DNA of 64,000 nt from Desulfosporosinus sp. I2 (GCF_000960765.1 NZ_JYNH01000005.1:1-64000); one strand, 5' to 3'; shown: positions 1-8,748, counted from the first letter of the stretch. Numbers and translations are program-made. Notes: generated from the letters alone by a model not told the origin.

Positions 1-6
1 GCAAGG

Positions 7-336
7 CTAGTGACCTATTATATAATCATTATTTATATTTCTATTAATAATTGATTGTATAATACCATCTACCTTTAATATTCTGTCATTCTTCGATAAG
101 TTTTTATCTTTTTTTAATTCTTCTATAGTGGAGATTTGAGATTGTACTCTCATTTGTACACTTGAAATACTTAATAATAGATCATAATTAAATTTTATGG
201 CTTGTTTTTCCCAAAAATTCTGTCCATAGAAAAGAATAAATATAATAAGAAAAGCAAGGATACTAAATATAACTTTTAATAATGTTAATTGAATAATTGA
301 TTGCTTTTTTAAGATATCTCTAATATTAAGACCCAT
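7..336 (-). CDS. Short membrane protein, possibly a truncated sensor-kinase N-terminus
   Basis: About 109 residues from the ATG at 336, which follows a good ribosome site (TGGAGGATAATTT). One strong membrane helix lies near residues 20-43, followed by an extracytoplasmic-looking stretch with VQMRVQSQISTIEELKK. A TAG stop at 7-9 ends the frame at the window edge. It lies just downstream of the AgrB/AgrD genes on the same strand, where a sensor histidine kinase is normally found. I infer that it is the start of such a kinase cut by a stop or frameshift, but the kinase core is not visible. A free-standing small membrane protein is the alternative. Confidence 0.5.
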   Translation of the reverse strand: MGLNIRDILKKQSIIQLTLLKVIFSILAFLIIFILFYGQNFWEKQAIKFNYDLLLSISSVQMRVQSQISTIEELKKDKNLSKNDRILKVDGIIQSIINRNINNDYIIGH

Positions 337-403
337 CAAATTATCCTCCAACTGTCCGAAATAGAAAAATAACAAAAAAGCTTATGACATGGCAGTTTAT
401 TGA

Positions 404-447
404 AACAATATAAAAGCTGGGGTATCCTACCCAGCTTTTATATTGTT
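404..447 (-). terminator. 18-bp hairpin after agrD
   Basis: A perfect 18-bp inverted repeat (arms 404-421 and 430-447) with an 8-nt loop lies between agrD and the next minus-strand gene. The T-rich arm gives either strand a run of Ts. It probably ends or attenuates the agr transcript before the downstream membrane gene. Confidence 0.65.
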
Positions 448-484
448 TGGTACTAAAAAGATTTACTCGACTGGTAACCTCCGA

Positions 485-607
485 TTATCTTTGCAAGGCT
501 TTCGGTGTTTTGGGTTGATATAACCAAAATCCACACGCAAAAACAGAGGTTGCACTACCTAAGAGCATAAGTAGTGACGCAATTGTAGCAAAGAAATACT
601 TTTTCAT
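485..607 (-). CDS. agrD: AgrD-like cyclic autoinducer pre-peptide
   Basis: A 40-residue peptide, M-KKYFFATIASLLMLLGS... ending CGFWLYQPKTPKALQR. It has the AgrD layout: a hydrophobic amphipathic leader, a single Cys (residue 25) opening the thiolactone core, and an acidic-free tail with the YQPK-x-PK-x-L pattern seen in clostridial cyclic lactone autoinducers. Its ATG (605-607) overlaps the agrB stop (604-606) as ATGA, and GAGGAGGTGAG stands eight bases upstream, so the two are translationally coupled. AgrB would cleave the tail and cyclise the peptide at the membrane. The exact mature peptide cannot be read from sequence alone. Confidence 0.88.
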   Translation of the reverse strand: MKKYFFATIASLLMLLGSATSVFACGFWLYQPKTPKALQR

Positions 608-1197
608 AGTCTATACTCACCTCCTCTTCTATTAAAAATAGGTAGTAAGGTTAGGCTTTGGTAAACCACACCTAAAACTACACTAACACTGATAAATTTA
701 TTATCTACAATACTAATCAACACGAATGAAAAAATTACGAAAACCAATGATAAAATCTTGAGTTTAAATTTTAGGCTACTAGAATGGATTGGTTTTGCTT
801 CGCTGTCTACAGGAGCTAGGAAAACTACTAGTAAAAGAGAAATAAACAAAACAAAAAAAAGAACATTCTTATTAAATAAGTCATAATCAACAAGTTTTTT
901 TGCAAAAATTCCAATAGAACAATAAACTACAGAACCAAAGGACAAACATTTAAAAGGGGTATTAAAATGTGCTCCTCCTGATACCCTTCGTAATAAGCCA
1001 CCGAAAATGGCAGCAATAACAATTGGCATTAATGCATTAAAATAATAGCCTAAAAGTATCAGAAAAAATGAGCCTAAGATGAATAATAGTACAGTTTCAA
1101 TGGCATAAGCAATAATTTCCTTTTTATCTTCGCTATAATTTAGTTCATTGGTTATTACTTCAGTAAGTTTATTACTGATAGTTTCAGAAAAATTCAT
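604..1197 (-). CDS. agrB: AgrB-like accessory gene regulator peptidase
   Basis: A 197-residue polytopic membrane protein of normal AgrB length. The motif RRVSGGAHFNTPFKC holds the catalytic His and Cys of the family at the expected spacing of seven residues. AgrB proteins are membrane cysteine endopeptidases that process AgrD and form its thiolactone ring. The gene starts at an ATG preceded by AGAGGTAG, abuts the membrane protein gene upstream (stop at 1199) and overlaps agrD downstream by 4 nt. I see no response regulator in the window; the rest of the circuit, if present, lies beyond position 1. Confidence 0.92.
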   Translation of the reverse strand: MNFSETISNKLTEVITNELNYSEDKKEIIAYAIETVLLFILGSFFLILLGYYFNALMPIVIAAIFGGLLRRVSGGAHFNTPFKCLSFGSVVYCSIGIFAKKLVDYDLFNKNVLFFVLFISLLLVVFLAPVDSEAKPIHSSSLKFKLKILSLVFVIFSFVLISIVDNKFISVSVVLGVVYQSLTLLPIFNRRGGEYRL

Positions 1198-1198
1198 T

Positions 1199-1651
1199 TC
1201 ATCTACCTCTATTTTGTATAAATTTATTTATTAAAAAGGCAGAGATAAACAAAAGCAGAATAATAGGTTCTCCAATTATAATCCTTTTAATTGGGTCAGC
1301 GAATAAGGTTTCAGGGATTACTCCAAAAACAGGCATTAACAATGATAGACAAACAAATTCAATGATTACTAAAGCTAAGAAACTCAATAAACTTGCAATC
1401 AGAGATAAACTAAAATCCCCTTTGCCTAGCCAAGTTAAAGCTATAAATAATAAAATGATTAACAAAATAGTATGGATCCCAAAAGAGATAGTAAACAGTC
1501 TTACTACATACGAAATAAATGCTAAAACGATTCCAATCATAATAATCTTTTTCCATTTAAGAGGTATCTTGGCAATTACAAAAGCTAAAGTTACAACTGC
1601 AATTTGTTCAGGTATGCCTTGTAAAAGTAAAGCAATAAATGGAATTTTTAT
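1199..1651 (-). CDS. Agr-linked membrane protein with apparent ATA start
   Basis: The frame is open well upstream of its first ATG (1540), back to a TGA at about 1655. That upstream part (KIPFIALLLQGIPEQIAVVTLAF...) aligns residue by residue with the N-terminus of the paralogue at 1776-2237. At the paralogue's start Met this gene has ATA (1649-1651), with GGGAGAGG about 11 nt upstream. It therefore either uses a rare ATA start, uses the internal ATG at 1540 to give a shortened 113-residue product, or is decaying. Four or so membrane helices, no catalytic motif seen. It sits directly upstream of agrB, so a role in peptide signalling is inferred only from context. Confidence 0.7.
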   Translation of the reverse strand: MKIPFIALLLQGIPEQIAVVTLAFVIAKIPLKWKKIIMIGIVLAFISYVVRLFTISFGIHTILLIILLFIALTWLGKGDFSLSLIASLLSFLALVIIEFVCLSLLMPVFGVIPETLFADPIKRIIIGEPIILLLFISAFLINKFIQNRGR

Positions 1652-1775
1652 AAATCACACAACCTCTCCCACTAAACGTTAACATAATAGGACTTAGCCC
1701 TATACCTGAAATGGATAAAATAGGAGCCTTGTCCCATAAATCTACGAATCTTAAGCAAAGATCCTCCCCCTCTAG

Positions 1776-2237
1776 TTACAAGTTCAAGTAATTAATTTTA
1801 AGTATCATTTTATTAACTAGAAAAGCCGAAATAAATAAAAGAAGTACATGAATTTCTCCTAATACAATTCTATTAGCATTGTAAGTAGCCAAAGTTTTCA
1901 GTGTTATACTAAAAACAGGCATTAACAATAATATGCAAGTAGTCTCAACTATTACAAGAGCCAAGCAACTCAATAAACTTGCCATAAAGCATAGACCGAC
2001 ATCCCCTTTAGTAAACATAGTTAGAACTATAAATAAGATAATGATTATCAAAATAGTATGAATCCCAAAAGGGATAGGAAACAGTCTTACGACATATGTG
2101 CAAACGGATAAAGCGGTCCCGATCAATAGAATCTTATTAAGTTTTAGGGGAATTCTAGAAATTACAAAAGCTAGAGTCGTAATTGCAGTTCCTTCAGGTA
2201 TTCCTTGTAAGAGTAAGGCGATTACCGGAATATTCAT
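1776..2237 (-). CDS. Agr-linked membrane protein, paralogue
   Basis: A 153-residue, very hydrophobic protein starting at ATG 2237 after AGGAGA. Opening LLLQGIPEGTAITTLAFVIS and later SLLSCLALVIVE match the adjacent 1199-1651 product throughout, so the pair arose by tandem duplication. Four to five membrane segments are visible and no enzyme motif. I do not recognise a named family; similar small membrane proteins are remembered beside agrBD in Desulfosporosinus. It heads the probable agr transcript. It could resemble the membrane-sensor half of an AgrC-type kinase without the kinase domain, but this is a guess. Confidence 0.75.
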   Translation of the reverse strand: MNIPVIALLLQGIPEGTAITTLAFVISRIPLKLNKILLIGTALSVCTYVVRLFPIPFGIHTILIIIILFIVLTMFTKGDVGLCFMASLLSCLALVIVETTCILLLMPVFSITLKTLATYNANRIVLGEIHVLLLFISAFLVNKMILKINYLNL

Positions 2238-2407
2238 TTAATTCTCCTGTCAAGTTGATATTACACCATAACCTCTCACCACTCTCTATTAATTTCTATT
2301 ATCGCACACTCTAAATGTCGAATTCGCGTAAATCTTGTCTAGCCTGTTAGCTATTAACATTGTAGGTTGAAATTCGGTCAAATTGGGATAATTTTCAATA
2401 AAGAAAA

Positions 2408-2492
2408 CTTGGCTGGCGCCAAGCCTTGGCGTAGGCGGCCGCCTTAGTTGCCCTTATGCTTCCAGAAAGTATACAACGAAGTTATACTTTCT
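2408..2492. repeat. Cluster of palindromes in the agr upstream region
   Basis: Three palindromic units occur in 85 bp: CTTGGC/GCCAAG/CTTGGC (2408-2430), which can pair in two mutually exclusive ways; GGCGGCCGCC (2434-2443); and AGAAAGTATA...TATACTTTCT (2464-2473 with 2483-2492, 9-nt loop). The local GC content is far above the flanks. It looks like a mobile palindromic repeat or a folded transcript end rather than a promoter. Confidence 0.5.
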
Positions 2493-2501
2493 GACTAGTA
2501 T

Positions 2502-2535
2502 AAAAAAACGTCCCATAGCTGAAGCTCCGGGGCGT
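2502..2535 (-). terminator. Terminator of chemoreceptor gene
   Basis: On the minus strand, ACGCCCC pairs with GGGACGT (with one G-U pair) across a 14-nt loop and is followed directly by seven Ts. It sits 65 bp past the stop of the chemoreceptor gene. Confidence 0.75.
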
Positions 2536-2599
2536 CACTTTTAATAACCATACTGTTGATATGTCCAACCAGAATTTTTCAGATATTGTTGACCCTAAT

Positions 2600-4339
2600 C
2601 TAAACTTTAAATTTGGCAACTGCGTTCATAAGGGTTTCCCCGAGCTTAGCCAAGGCTTCTGCAGATTGACTCACCGAAATCATGGCGGCAGCTTGTTCCT
2701 CAGATGTAGCGGAAATCTCTTGGGTACTTGCGGAACTTTGCTCTGCAATGACCCCAATGCTCTCCATCGCTTTCACGGTTTGATTCGTCCCACTGGCCAT
2801 CTGTTGGGCTGCAGCTGTTACCAGCCTAATCTGATCAACGACGGTATCAACCTCACCTACAATAGTTTGGAAGGAAACTCCCGCCAAATTAACGGCCGCT
2901 ACTCCCGCGTCAACTTCTTCCTGCCCTTTCTCCATTAATCCGACAGCTCGTTCCGTTTCCTGTTGAATATTCCCAATTAAACTTGCGATCTGAGTTGCCG
3001 AAAGTGACGATTGTTCCGCCAACTTCCGTACCTCTTCTGCAACTACAGCAAAGCCTCTACCGTGCTCACCAGCCCGTGCAGCCTCAATCGCTGCATTTAA
3101 CGCCAATAGATTCGTTTGATCTGCAATCCCTTTGATAACATCGACAATTTGCCCGATCTGCTTGGATTGGTCACCTAATTTGAAAACGGTTTCTGCAGTT
3201 TGCATGGAAACATCACGGATCTGTTCGATTTTTTGAACAGCATTATCTGCCTGAAGAGCCCCCAATTCAGCAGCTCTGGCTGCTTTTCCACTGCTTTGAC
3301 TAACAACCTCTGCATTGACCGCTACCTGTTGTGCACTCTCAGACAGCTGTTCAATGACCGCGCCAGTATCTCTCACGGATATGGCCTGATCTGTAGCCCC
3401 AGATGCAAGTTGCGCTATAGAGTCTGAAACTTGTTCACTTGCTGCAGTTGCTTCTTCTGCCGCAGCTGATAATTCTTGACTGGTGGCTGCTACACTTTCC
3501 GACTGTGTTAATACTTCCCCAATGACTTCTCGAAGCGAATCTACCATCATACTGACAGCTCGAGATAAAACGCCGATTTCGTCTTGATTTTTAATCTTCG
3601 GCATTTGAATGGTCAAGTCCCCATCTGCCACAGCTTGGGAAACCTTTGTCACTGAAGCAAGAGGGCGACTAATATGCCTTGCCAGCATAATCGCTAAAAC
3701 TCCCCCAACAATCAAAGCAAGTATTACAAACAAGATAAGAAGCCTCAAAGCTGTGTTTTCAGTAGTTTGAGCATGATGGGTAGCTTCTGCCCCTCCATTG
3801 GCCATAAAATTCATCTGTTCTTCCATATCCTTAAGTAGCTGGTCAAAGCTTTCTTTGCTCTTTTGGGTTAATATGGGCCTGGCCTCAACATCCTTTCCAG
3901 CCTCAGTTAACATCCAAACCTGATTGGCATCTTCCATGTACATATTAAAGGATGTCCTCATGGCCTCATTTCTGGCCTTTCCCTCAGTAGTTGTTACATA
4001 TTGACTATACTCAGCAAAGCTTTTCTCCCATGCCGCTTTCGAACTTGCAAATTGAACTTTATAATCTTGGAAAGCGTTCGCGTCTGAACGCATCAAAAAT
4101 CCTCCCAAAAGAAAGCGCCGAGTATCTTCCGTATTCTCAACTACTTTTGCCAAGGAAGTGGTTGCTTTTAACCAATGCTCACCTAAATCTTTCGCTTCAA
4201 GATTGATCTTAAAAATACTGTAATAACCCACGCCCCCAACAAGCAAAGTTAGTAGAAGTACCACTAAAAAACCCAGCTGTAATTTAAGCCGTATCCCGTA
4301 CTTTATGACAGACCTTGATGAATTTAGTTTGGTATCCAA
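2600..4339 (-). CDS. Methyl-accepting chemotaxis protein
   Basis: 579 residues, a standard transmembrane chemoreceptor. TM1 is near residues 20-40, an extracytoplasmic sensor of about 155 residues resembles a four-helix bundle (4HB_MCP), TM2 is near 196-218 ([16 protein letters not shown]), then HAMP and a long coiled-coil signalling domain. The hairpin tip [25 protein letters not shown], the CheA/CheW contact zone, is intact. The TTG at 4339 is the likely start, preceded by GGAGTGG. It stands alone with its own terminator. The ligand cannot be told from sequence. Confidence 0.93.
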   Translation of the reverse strand: MDTKLNSSRSVIKYGIRLKLQLGFLVVLLLTLLVGGVGYYSIFKINLEAKDLGEHWLKATTSLAKVVENTEDTRRFLLGGFLMRSDANAFQDYKVQFASSKAAWEKSFAEYSQYVTTTEGKARNEAMRTSFNMYMEDANQVWMLTEAGKDVEARPILTQKSKESFDQLLKDMEEQMNFMANGGAEATHHAQTTENTALRLLILFVILALIVGGVLAIMLARHISRPLASVTKVSQAVADGDLTIQMPKIKNQDEIGVLSRAVSMMVDSLREVIGEVLTQSESVAATSQELSAAAEEATAASEQVSDSIAQLASGATDQAISVRDTGAVIEQLSESAQQVAVNAEVVSQSSGKAARAAELGALQADNAVQKIEQIRDVSMQTAETVFKLGDQSKQIGQIVDVIKGIADQTNLLALNAAIEAARAGEHGRGFAVVAEEVRKLAEQSSLSATQIASLIGNIQQETERAVGLMEKGQEEVDAGVAAVNLAGVSFQTIVGEVDTVVDQIRLVTAAAQQMASGTNQTVKAMESIGVIAEQSSASTQEISATSEEQAAAMISVSQSAEALAKLGETLMNAVAKFKV

Positions 4340-4591
4340 CGTTTAATTCCACTCCATTCTTAATAGAATCTAGTTTTTAATTAACTTATCTTTTTATGAA
4401 CTAATGAGAACACTTTAAAATCGTCATAATAGCGTACTAAATAAGATGTTTTCTCAGGTTATAGAATAGTTATTTTCTACACATTAACCCAATATCCTCT
4501 ATTTTTTTCCCTGCTTGAGTAAAAAATAACAAGACCTCTTGTAAAGTCTTTAATATTGTGGCAAAGTGAACTCGTTCAAACTCCCACAGAC

Positions 4592-5272
4592 TTAGGCTCT
4601 GAAAGACATTAAGAAACTCGCCCCTGAGTAAACAAAATAACCCGCTAGACCGACTAAAAAAACTCCACATATGCCTAAAACAAGGCGATAAACCAAAGGT
4701 GTAAAAAGTTTTTTCCCTCTTGCAACTGTAAAAGACACAAACGTGAACCAGATATAATCTGATAAAACATGTCCCAAATAAAAGCATACCGCTCCAAGAG
4801 CGCCATAATTCGCGGCCAGCATCAACGAGCCTGCCCCAGCGGTCGCCCACCACAGAAACCAATAAGGATTTGAGGCAGTCACACTAATTCCTGAAACCCA
4901 AGGACGAAGGCCCTTAGCCATTGTCTCTCCCGAAAAATCAAGAGCTACTGCATGAAAGGATTCTTTCAAAATTCCGTATGCCATCCAAAATAGGAACATC
5001 CCGCCAACGATTCCGATCGTTCCTTTTACAACAGGCCAAGCGATATAGGTTCCTAAACCATAAAAAATCGCTACCACCAAGGCTAGTTCTACAAGCGCAT
5101 GACCAGAAGCGATTTGTGGTCCAACCTTAGCACCTCGCCGAAGGCTTTCATTGATGGTGACCGTGAGCAAAGGACCTGGCATAACAGCCCCTGAAAAACC
5201 CATGACCATACTTGTCATAAAGATTGCACCTAACCCCACTATCTCCACCGTCCTAATTCTTCGTGATTTCAA
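4592..5272 (-). CDS. LysE/RhtB-family amino acid exporter
   Basis: About 226 residues with six hydrophobic segments. The N-terminal GFSGAVMPGPLLTVTINESLRRG matches the LysE/RhtB signature around the first helix (PGP followed by a basic loop), and ASNPYWFLWW is the second family landmark. These proteins export amino acids or related small molecules. The start is uncertain: TTG at 5272 has a poor ribosome site, while GTG (about 5245) and ATG (about 5218, MTSMVMGF) are possible. The ATG fits family length best. A weak hairpin with a T run (about 4510-4535) follows it. Confidence 0.85.
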   Translation of the reverse strand: MKSRRIRTVEIVGLGAIFMTSMVMGFSGAVMPGPLLTVTINESLRRGAKVGPQIASGHALVELALVVAIFYGLGTYIAWPVVKGTIGIVGGMFLFWMAYGILKESFHAVALDFSGETMAKGLRPWVSGISVTASNPYWFLWWATAGAGSLMLAANYGALGAVCFYLGHVLSDYIWFTFVSFTVARGKKLFTPLVYRLVLGICGVFLVGLAGYFVYSGASFLMSFRA

Positions 5273-5300
5273 TATATTTCGACATCACAAAAAAATCCCC

Positions 5301-5316
5301 TTCTTAAGCTTAAGAA
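5301..5316. promoter_or_regulatory. Perfect 16-bp palindrome between divergent genes
   Basis: TTCTTAAGCTTAAGAA is a perfect palindrome in the divergent intergenic space between the LysE-type exporter and the 192-residue membrane protein. Its place and symmetry suit a dimeric repressor site. No regulator gene is adjacent, so this is a candidate only. Confidence 0.4.
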
Positions 5317-5411
5317 AATGAGAATGCTTGCGCTCGGCACTACTTATGAATGTTTTAGCCCAATAAACAATATATATAGTCAAAACTAGACGTCTGAGTT
5401 AGGGGGATGTT

Positions 5412-5990
5412 ATGTCTTGGGACCTGAAAAATCATAATTGGTCAAGCACCATCGTTACGATATCAACAGCTATTTTTGCTTTTGTATCGCTTGTCTCAGT
5501 TTTCATCTCAGTCACTACCTGGCAAACTCAGCGTGAAGCAGCACGCCCCTACTTCACATTTAAAGAATCTCCTTCCATTCATCTTAAAGATGAACTTAGT
5601 CTCGAATTTAAGTTCAACAATGTAGGAACTCATCCAGCAACAAATTTTTCCAGTAGAACCATCGTCTTTTATGAAAACGTGCAACAAGAACCTATTCTTG
5701 TGGATGATTATACCGTAGTCAACGATATTCCTAGAGATACTACTACAAGTTTGCTTCTTAGTATCAAGAGTTCTGACTTCTTGCACGCTGACATCAATCC
5801 ACAATTCGTTATCATTTGTCTTAATTATATTGACCCAATCACTCGCAAACTTTATACCCAAACCATCTATACCAAATGGGCCGGGGTTATCGCCCAAAAC
5901 CCTCAACCTCTTATTCATGTTGAAGCCGGCGAAAAGGAAAAAATTCTAAACTATCTAAAATCCCACCACCTATTGAAGTCAAAGAATTGA
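5412..5990 (+). CDS. Membrane-anchored protein of unknown function
   Basis: 192 residues starting at ATG after AGGGGGATGTT. One membrane helix (about 14-35, TIVTISTAIFAFVSLVSVFIS) precedes a soluble domain that looks beta-rich, with ARPYFTFKESPSIHLKDELSLEFKFNNVGTHPA resembling the immunoglobulin-like fold of small anchored proteins whose partners are often unknown. No catalytic motif. It is divergent from the LysE exporter with a palindrome between them. I do not recognise a named family. Confidence 0.75.
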   Translation: MSWDLKNHNWSSTIVTISTAIFAFVSLVSVFISVTTWQTQREAARPYFTFKESPSIHLKDELSLEFKFNNVGTHPATNFSSRTIVFYENVQQEPILVDDYTVVNDIPRDTTTSLLLSIKSSDFLHADINPQFVIICLNYIDPITRKLYTQTIYTKWAGVIAQNPQPLIHVEAGEKEKILNYLKSHHLLKSKN

Positions 5991-6015
5991 CTATATAGAA
6001 TGCCCATGGCCATCA

Positions 6016-6198
6016 TTATTTTCTTAATCCAAAAGACTCACCCAGGATATCTGGACGCAGGATTCCTGCATGAAAAGAGTGACCACTCTTTAAATTACTC
6101 AGCCATACTTCTGCCGGGCTAAAAATTAGAGGATCGAGATCATAAAAATCTCCATTGTACAAGCCTGATGATTCGGGCTTAGCTCGATTACGCCCACT
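6016..6198 (-). pseudogene. In-frame 60-codon open stretch after aguB stop
   Basis: Directly after the aguB TAA, in the same frame, 60 sense codons run to the next TAA (6016-6018). The translation (for example LDPLIFSPAEVWLSNLKSGH, then FHAGILRPDILGESFGLRK) looks like real protein, but there is no ATG or GTG in frame with a ribosome site. It may be the tail of a lost gene fused by deletion next to aguB, or a readthrough extension. AAGAGTG/CACTCTT within it (about 6080) can also form a hairpin that could end the agu transcript. Confidence 0.35.
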
Positions 6199-7086
6199 TT
6201 AACGAATCCCCTTAATCATTAACTCTCCATCAAATGACGTTATAATTCGGTACAACTCGGGCCTGCGGTCTCTAAAGATGCCCCACTCCAGACGTTGAGT
6301 TTCAAGTTGATCAAGATCAAATTCAGCCACTAGCACCGTTTCCTCCACACGACCAGCCTCTACTATCTTATTTCCTTGCGGACCAGCAATAAAGGACGAG
6401 CCGTAGAAAGTGATCTTAGAATCGTCGTCTTCTTCAACCCCGACCCGATTCGAGGCAACCAGCGGAATCAGATTAGCAGCAGCATGCCCTAACATACAAG
6501 CTTGCCAATGGTCCTTGGAATCGATAGATCCATCTTGAGGCTCCGAGCCAATCGCCGTCGGATAAAAAAGTAGTTCCGCCCCCATTAACGCCATACATCG
6601 AGCAGCTTCTGGGTACCATTGATCCCAGCAGACCCCTACTCCGATCTTCCCATAGCGGGTATTCCAGACCTGAAAGCCTGTATCTCCAGGGTTAAAATAA
6701 AACTTTTCTTCATACCCTGGACCATCTGGAATATGACTCTTGCGATATTTCCCTAGCACGTCCCCATTGGCATCAATAACCGCCAATGAATTATAGCGAG
6801 CATAGTTTTTCTTCTCATAGAAGCTGATCGGCAACACCACCTGGAGCTCGTTTGCCACATTTCTAAAATGTTTAACCGCTTTATTTTGTTCGAGCTCAGT
6901 TGCATACGCAAAATAATCCGATTTTTCCTTTTGACAGAAATAGGGGGTTTCGAACAGCTCCTGTAACAGGATAATTTGAGCACCCTGTTTGGCGGCTTCC
7001 CTTACTAAGCTGTCAGCTTTTTCAATATTTTGGTCGTGATTATCAACACAGCTCATTTGAGTGGCCGCTACTTTAACGTTTCTCAC
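6199..7086 (-). CDS. aguB: N-carbamoylputrescine amidase
   Basis: A carbon-nitrogen hydrolase of the nitrilase superfamily that cleaves N-carbamoylputrescine to putrescine, CO2 and ammonia. The Glu-Lys-Cys triad is visible: LLQELFETPYFCQ (Glu), KYRKSHIPDGPGYEEKFYF (Lys) and GVGVCWDQWYPEAAR (Cys). I prefer the GTG at 7086: it forms a GTGA overlap with the aguA stop and has AAGGAATTTAAG upstream, giving 295 residues. The ATG at 7107 would add seven residues. With aguA it completes agmatine to putrescine conversion. Confidence 0.95.
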   Translation of the reverse strand: MRNVKVAATQMSCVDNHDQNIEKADSLVREAAKQGAQIILLQELFETPYFCQKEKSDYFAYATELEQNKAVKHFRNVANELQVVLPISFYEKKNYARYNSLAVIDANGDVLGKYRKSHIPDGPGYEEKFYFNPGDTGFQVWNTRYGKIGVGVCWDQWYPEAARCMALMGAELLFYPTAIGSEPQDGSIDSKDHWQACMLGHAAANLIPLVASNRVGVEEDDDSKITFYGSSFIAGPQGNKIVEAGRVEETVLVAEFDLDQLETQRLEWGIFRDRRPELYRIITSFDGELMIKGIR

Positions 7087-8129
7087 CTTAAATTCCTTCT
7101 TCCCCATGGCATCTGTTGAGTAGTACAGTGCACATTTCCACCCTCTCGGATGATTCCCATTCCATTAACCGTGCGAATCCGTCGTTCGGGAAATAACTTT
7201 TCTAACACTTTAACAGCTAATTGGTCAGTTTCTTCGGCTTTCCCGGAGAAAACTGGCAGAATGATTCCGTTATTAACAAAGTAAAAGTTCAAATAGCTTA
7301 AGGTCAATCGCCTTCCCGATTTTAAATCACATATTTTAGGTGGTTGCTGGATTGGGATTATTTCAAACGTTCGTCCCAATGCGTCCACTTCACTTTCTAA
7401 AATTCTCAAATTTTCTTGGGTAATTGCATAATTATTATCCTCTGGATCGTTACAAACTTGCACCAAAATCTTCCCTGGGGCCACAAAACAAGCGATATTA
7501 TCAATATGCCCATCCGTCTCGTCCCCATCTAATCCCTCTTTTAGCCAGATTACCTTCTGAATATTAAGGAATTTCTTTAACTCAGTTTCAATCTGTCCTC
7601 TGGTCATTTTCGGATTTCGATTAGGGTTTAAGAGACACTGCTCAGTGGTCAAAAGCGTACCTTCTCCATCTACATGGATGGAACCCCCTTCCATAACCAA
7701 GGGAGCATCAAACCGTTTCAATCCAACATAATCCAAAATTTGCGGAGCTACCTGGTCGTCCAAATCCCATGGCGCATATTTTTCGCCCCAGGCATTAAAT
7801 TTCCAATTAACCCCAGCCAGATCTTCTGATTCATGAATCAGAAAAGTCGGTCCATTATCCCTTAACCATGCATCATTATGTTCAATGGCTAGGAGTTCAA
7901 TCCGCTCATGATCAGAGAAACGAGAGAGTTTCTCTAAGTCGCCAGGATTCACTACAACCGTGACAGGCTCAAATTCGGCAATAGCCAATATAATTTCAGC
8001 ATAACCTTGGCAAACTGCATCGTAGTTCTCTGGATAACACATTGATGCTTGTATCGGCCATGAAATAAAGGTACGCGTGTGCTTGGTCCATTCCGGAGGC
8101 ATTTTATAATTTAGATCGATTGGATACAT
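7083..8129 (-). CDS. aguA: Agmatine deiminase
   Basis: 348 residues, family length. It hydrolyses agmatine to N-carbamoylputrescine and ammonia in the cytoplasm. Signature stretches of the guanidine-modifying fold are all present: NDAWLRDNGPTF, MEGGSIHVDGEGTLLTTEQCLLNPNRNP, DETDGHIDNIACF, and the C-terminal GGNVHCTTQQMPWG with the catalytic Cys. Translationally coupled to aguB. No arginine decarboxylase gene is in the window, so agmatine is made elsewhere or taken up. Confidence 0.96.
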   Translation of the reverse strand: MYPIDLNYKMPPEWTKHTRTFISWPIQASMCYPENYDAVCQGYAEIILAIAEFEPVTVVVNPGDLEKLSRFSDHERIELLAIEHNDAWLRDNGPTFLIHESEDLAGVNWKFNAWGEKYAPWDLDDQVAPQILDYVGLKRFDAPLVMEGGSIHVDGEGTLLTTEQCLLNPNRNPKMTRGQIETELKKFLNIQKVIWLKEGLDGDETDGHIDNIACFVAPGKILVQVCNDPEDNNYAITQENLRILESEVDALGRTFEIIPIQQPPKICDLKSGRRLTLSYLNFYFVNNGIILPVFSGKAEETDQLAVKVLEKLFPERRIRTVNGMGIIREGGNVHCTTQQMPWGRRNLR

Positions 8130-8211
8130 TGTAATCCCTCATATTCATAGTTGTATCTTTTTAGTTATAGTATGCTTCAAATAGTCTAACCTAACTGTTT
8201 TAATTATCTCT

Positions 8212-8239
8212 AAACAATTTATAAACAAATTATAAACTG
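8212..8239. repeat. 28-bp AT-rich direct repeat, copy 1
   Basis: Matches 11089-11116 at 26 of 28 positions in the same orientation (core ACAATTTAT-AACAAATTATAAACTG). Each copy lies just past the stop of a minus-strand gene. The two copies bracket the small protein gene and the amidase gene. Confidence 0.5.
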
Positions 8240-8255
8240 CTTCTTCTTAATTGAG

Positions 8256-8543
8256 TTACAATCTCTCATACTCACCGTTCGCATTTAGATATTGAATATC
8301 AATGCAACCATAATACTCCCCATACATGTCGAGCGGATCGAAGCCACTTTTGCGAGTACAATCATCAGAATAACCAATATAATAGACTTCTTGATCATGG
8401 TCTCGCATGCGGAATTTATGCTGTGGTTCTGATTCAAACTTATTAATAAGCTGCTCAAATTCCTCGGTCCCTTTTTTGGCATCTGAGCTAAAGTACTCTG
8501 TAAAAGTTATCTTTTCGATACAATCTTCCGTAATTTTAAACAT
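8256..8543 (-). CDS. Small acidic protein of unknown function
   Basis: 95 residues from the ATG at 8543, which follows GAAGGTGG by five bases; the earlier GTG lies inside that ribosome site. The protein is acidic and soluble (FKITEDCIEKITFTEYFSSDAKKG, then RMRDHDQEVYYIGYSDDC and DMYGEYYGCIDIQYL). No membrane helix, signal peptide or known motif. Three Cys residues are spread through it. Not recognised. Upstream lies the divergent amidase gene. Confidence 0.65.
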   Translation of the reverse strand: MFKITEDCIEKITFTEYFSSDAKKGTEEFEQLINKFESEPQHKFRMRDHDQEVYYIGYSDDCTRKSGFDPLDMYGEYYGCIDIQYLNANGEYERL

Positions 8544-8748
8544 AACAACCACCTTCTATCACTGATTTTAATACCATCATAACATAGTTTACCATATATG
8601 CCGTCCCCCAAGTAGATACATCAAATATTGATCAATTTTTATATAGGACCAAGGTCACCTTCTAACAAATGAAATCCAAAGATTCATCAAATAATCATAG
8701 TTTTTATGGTATAATCGACATAACTTGATAATTGAAAGGGTGACACTT

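Noticed and set aside
2464-2492. lox or FRT recombination site
   Set aside because: Shares short words with both but lacks full 13-bp arms and the correct spacer; more likely a native hairpin.
4470-4862. 130-residue open frame on the minus strand
   Set aside because: Overlaps the LysE exporter in another frame; the tail past LysE contains its likely terminator hairpin.
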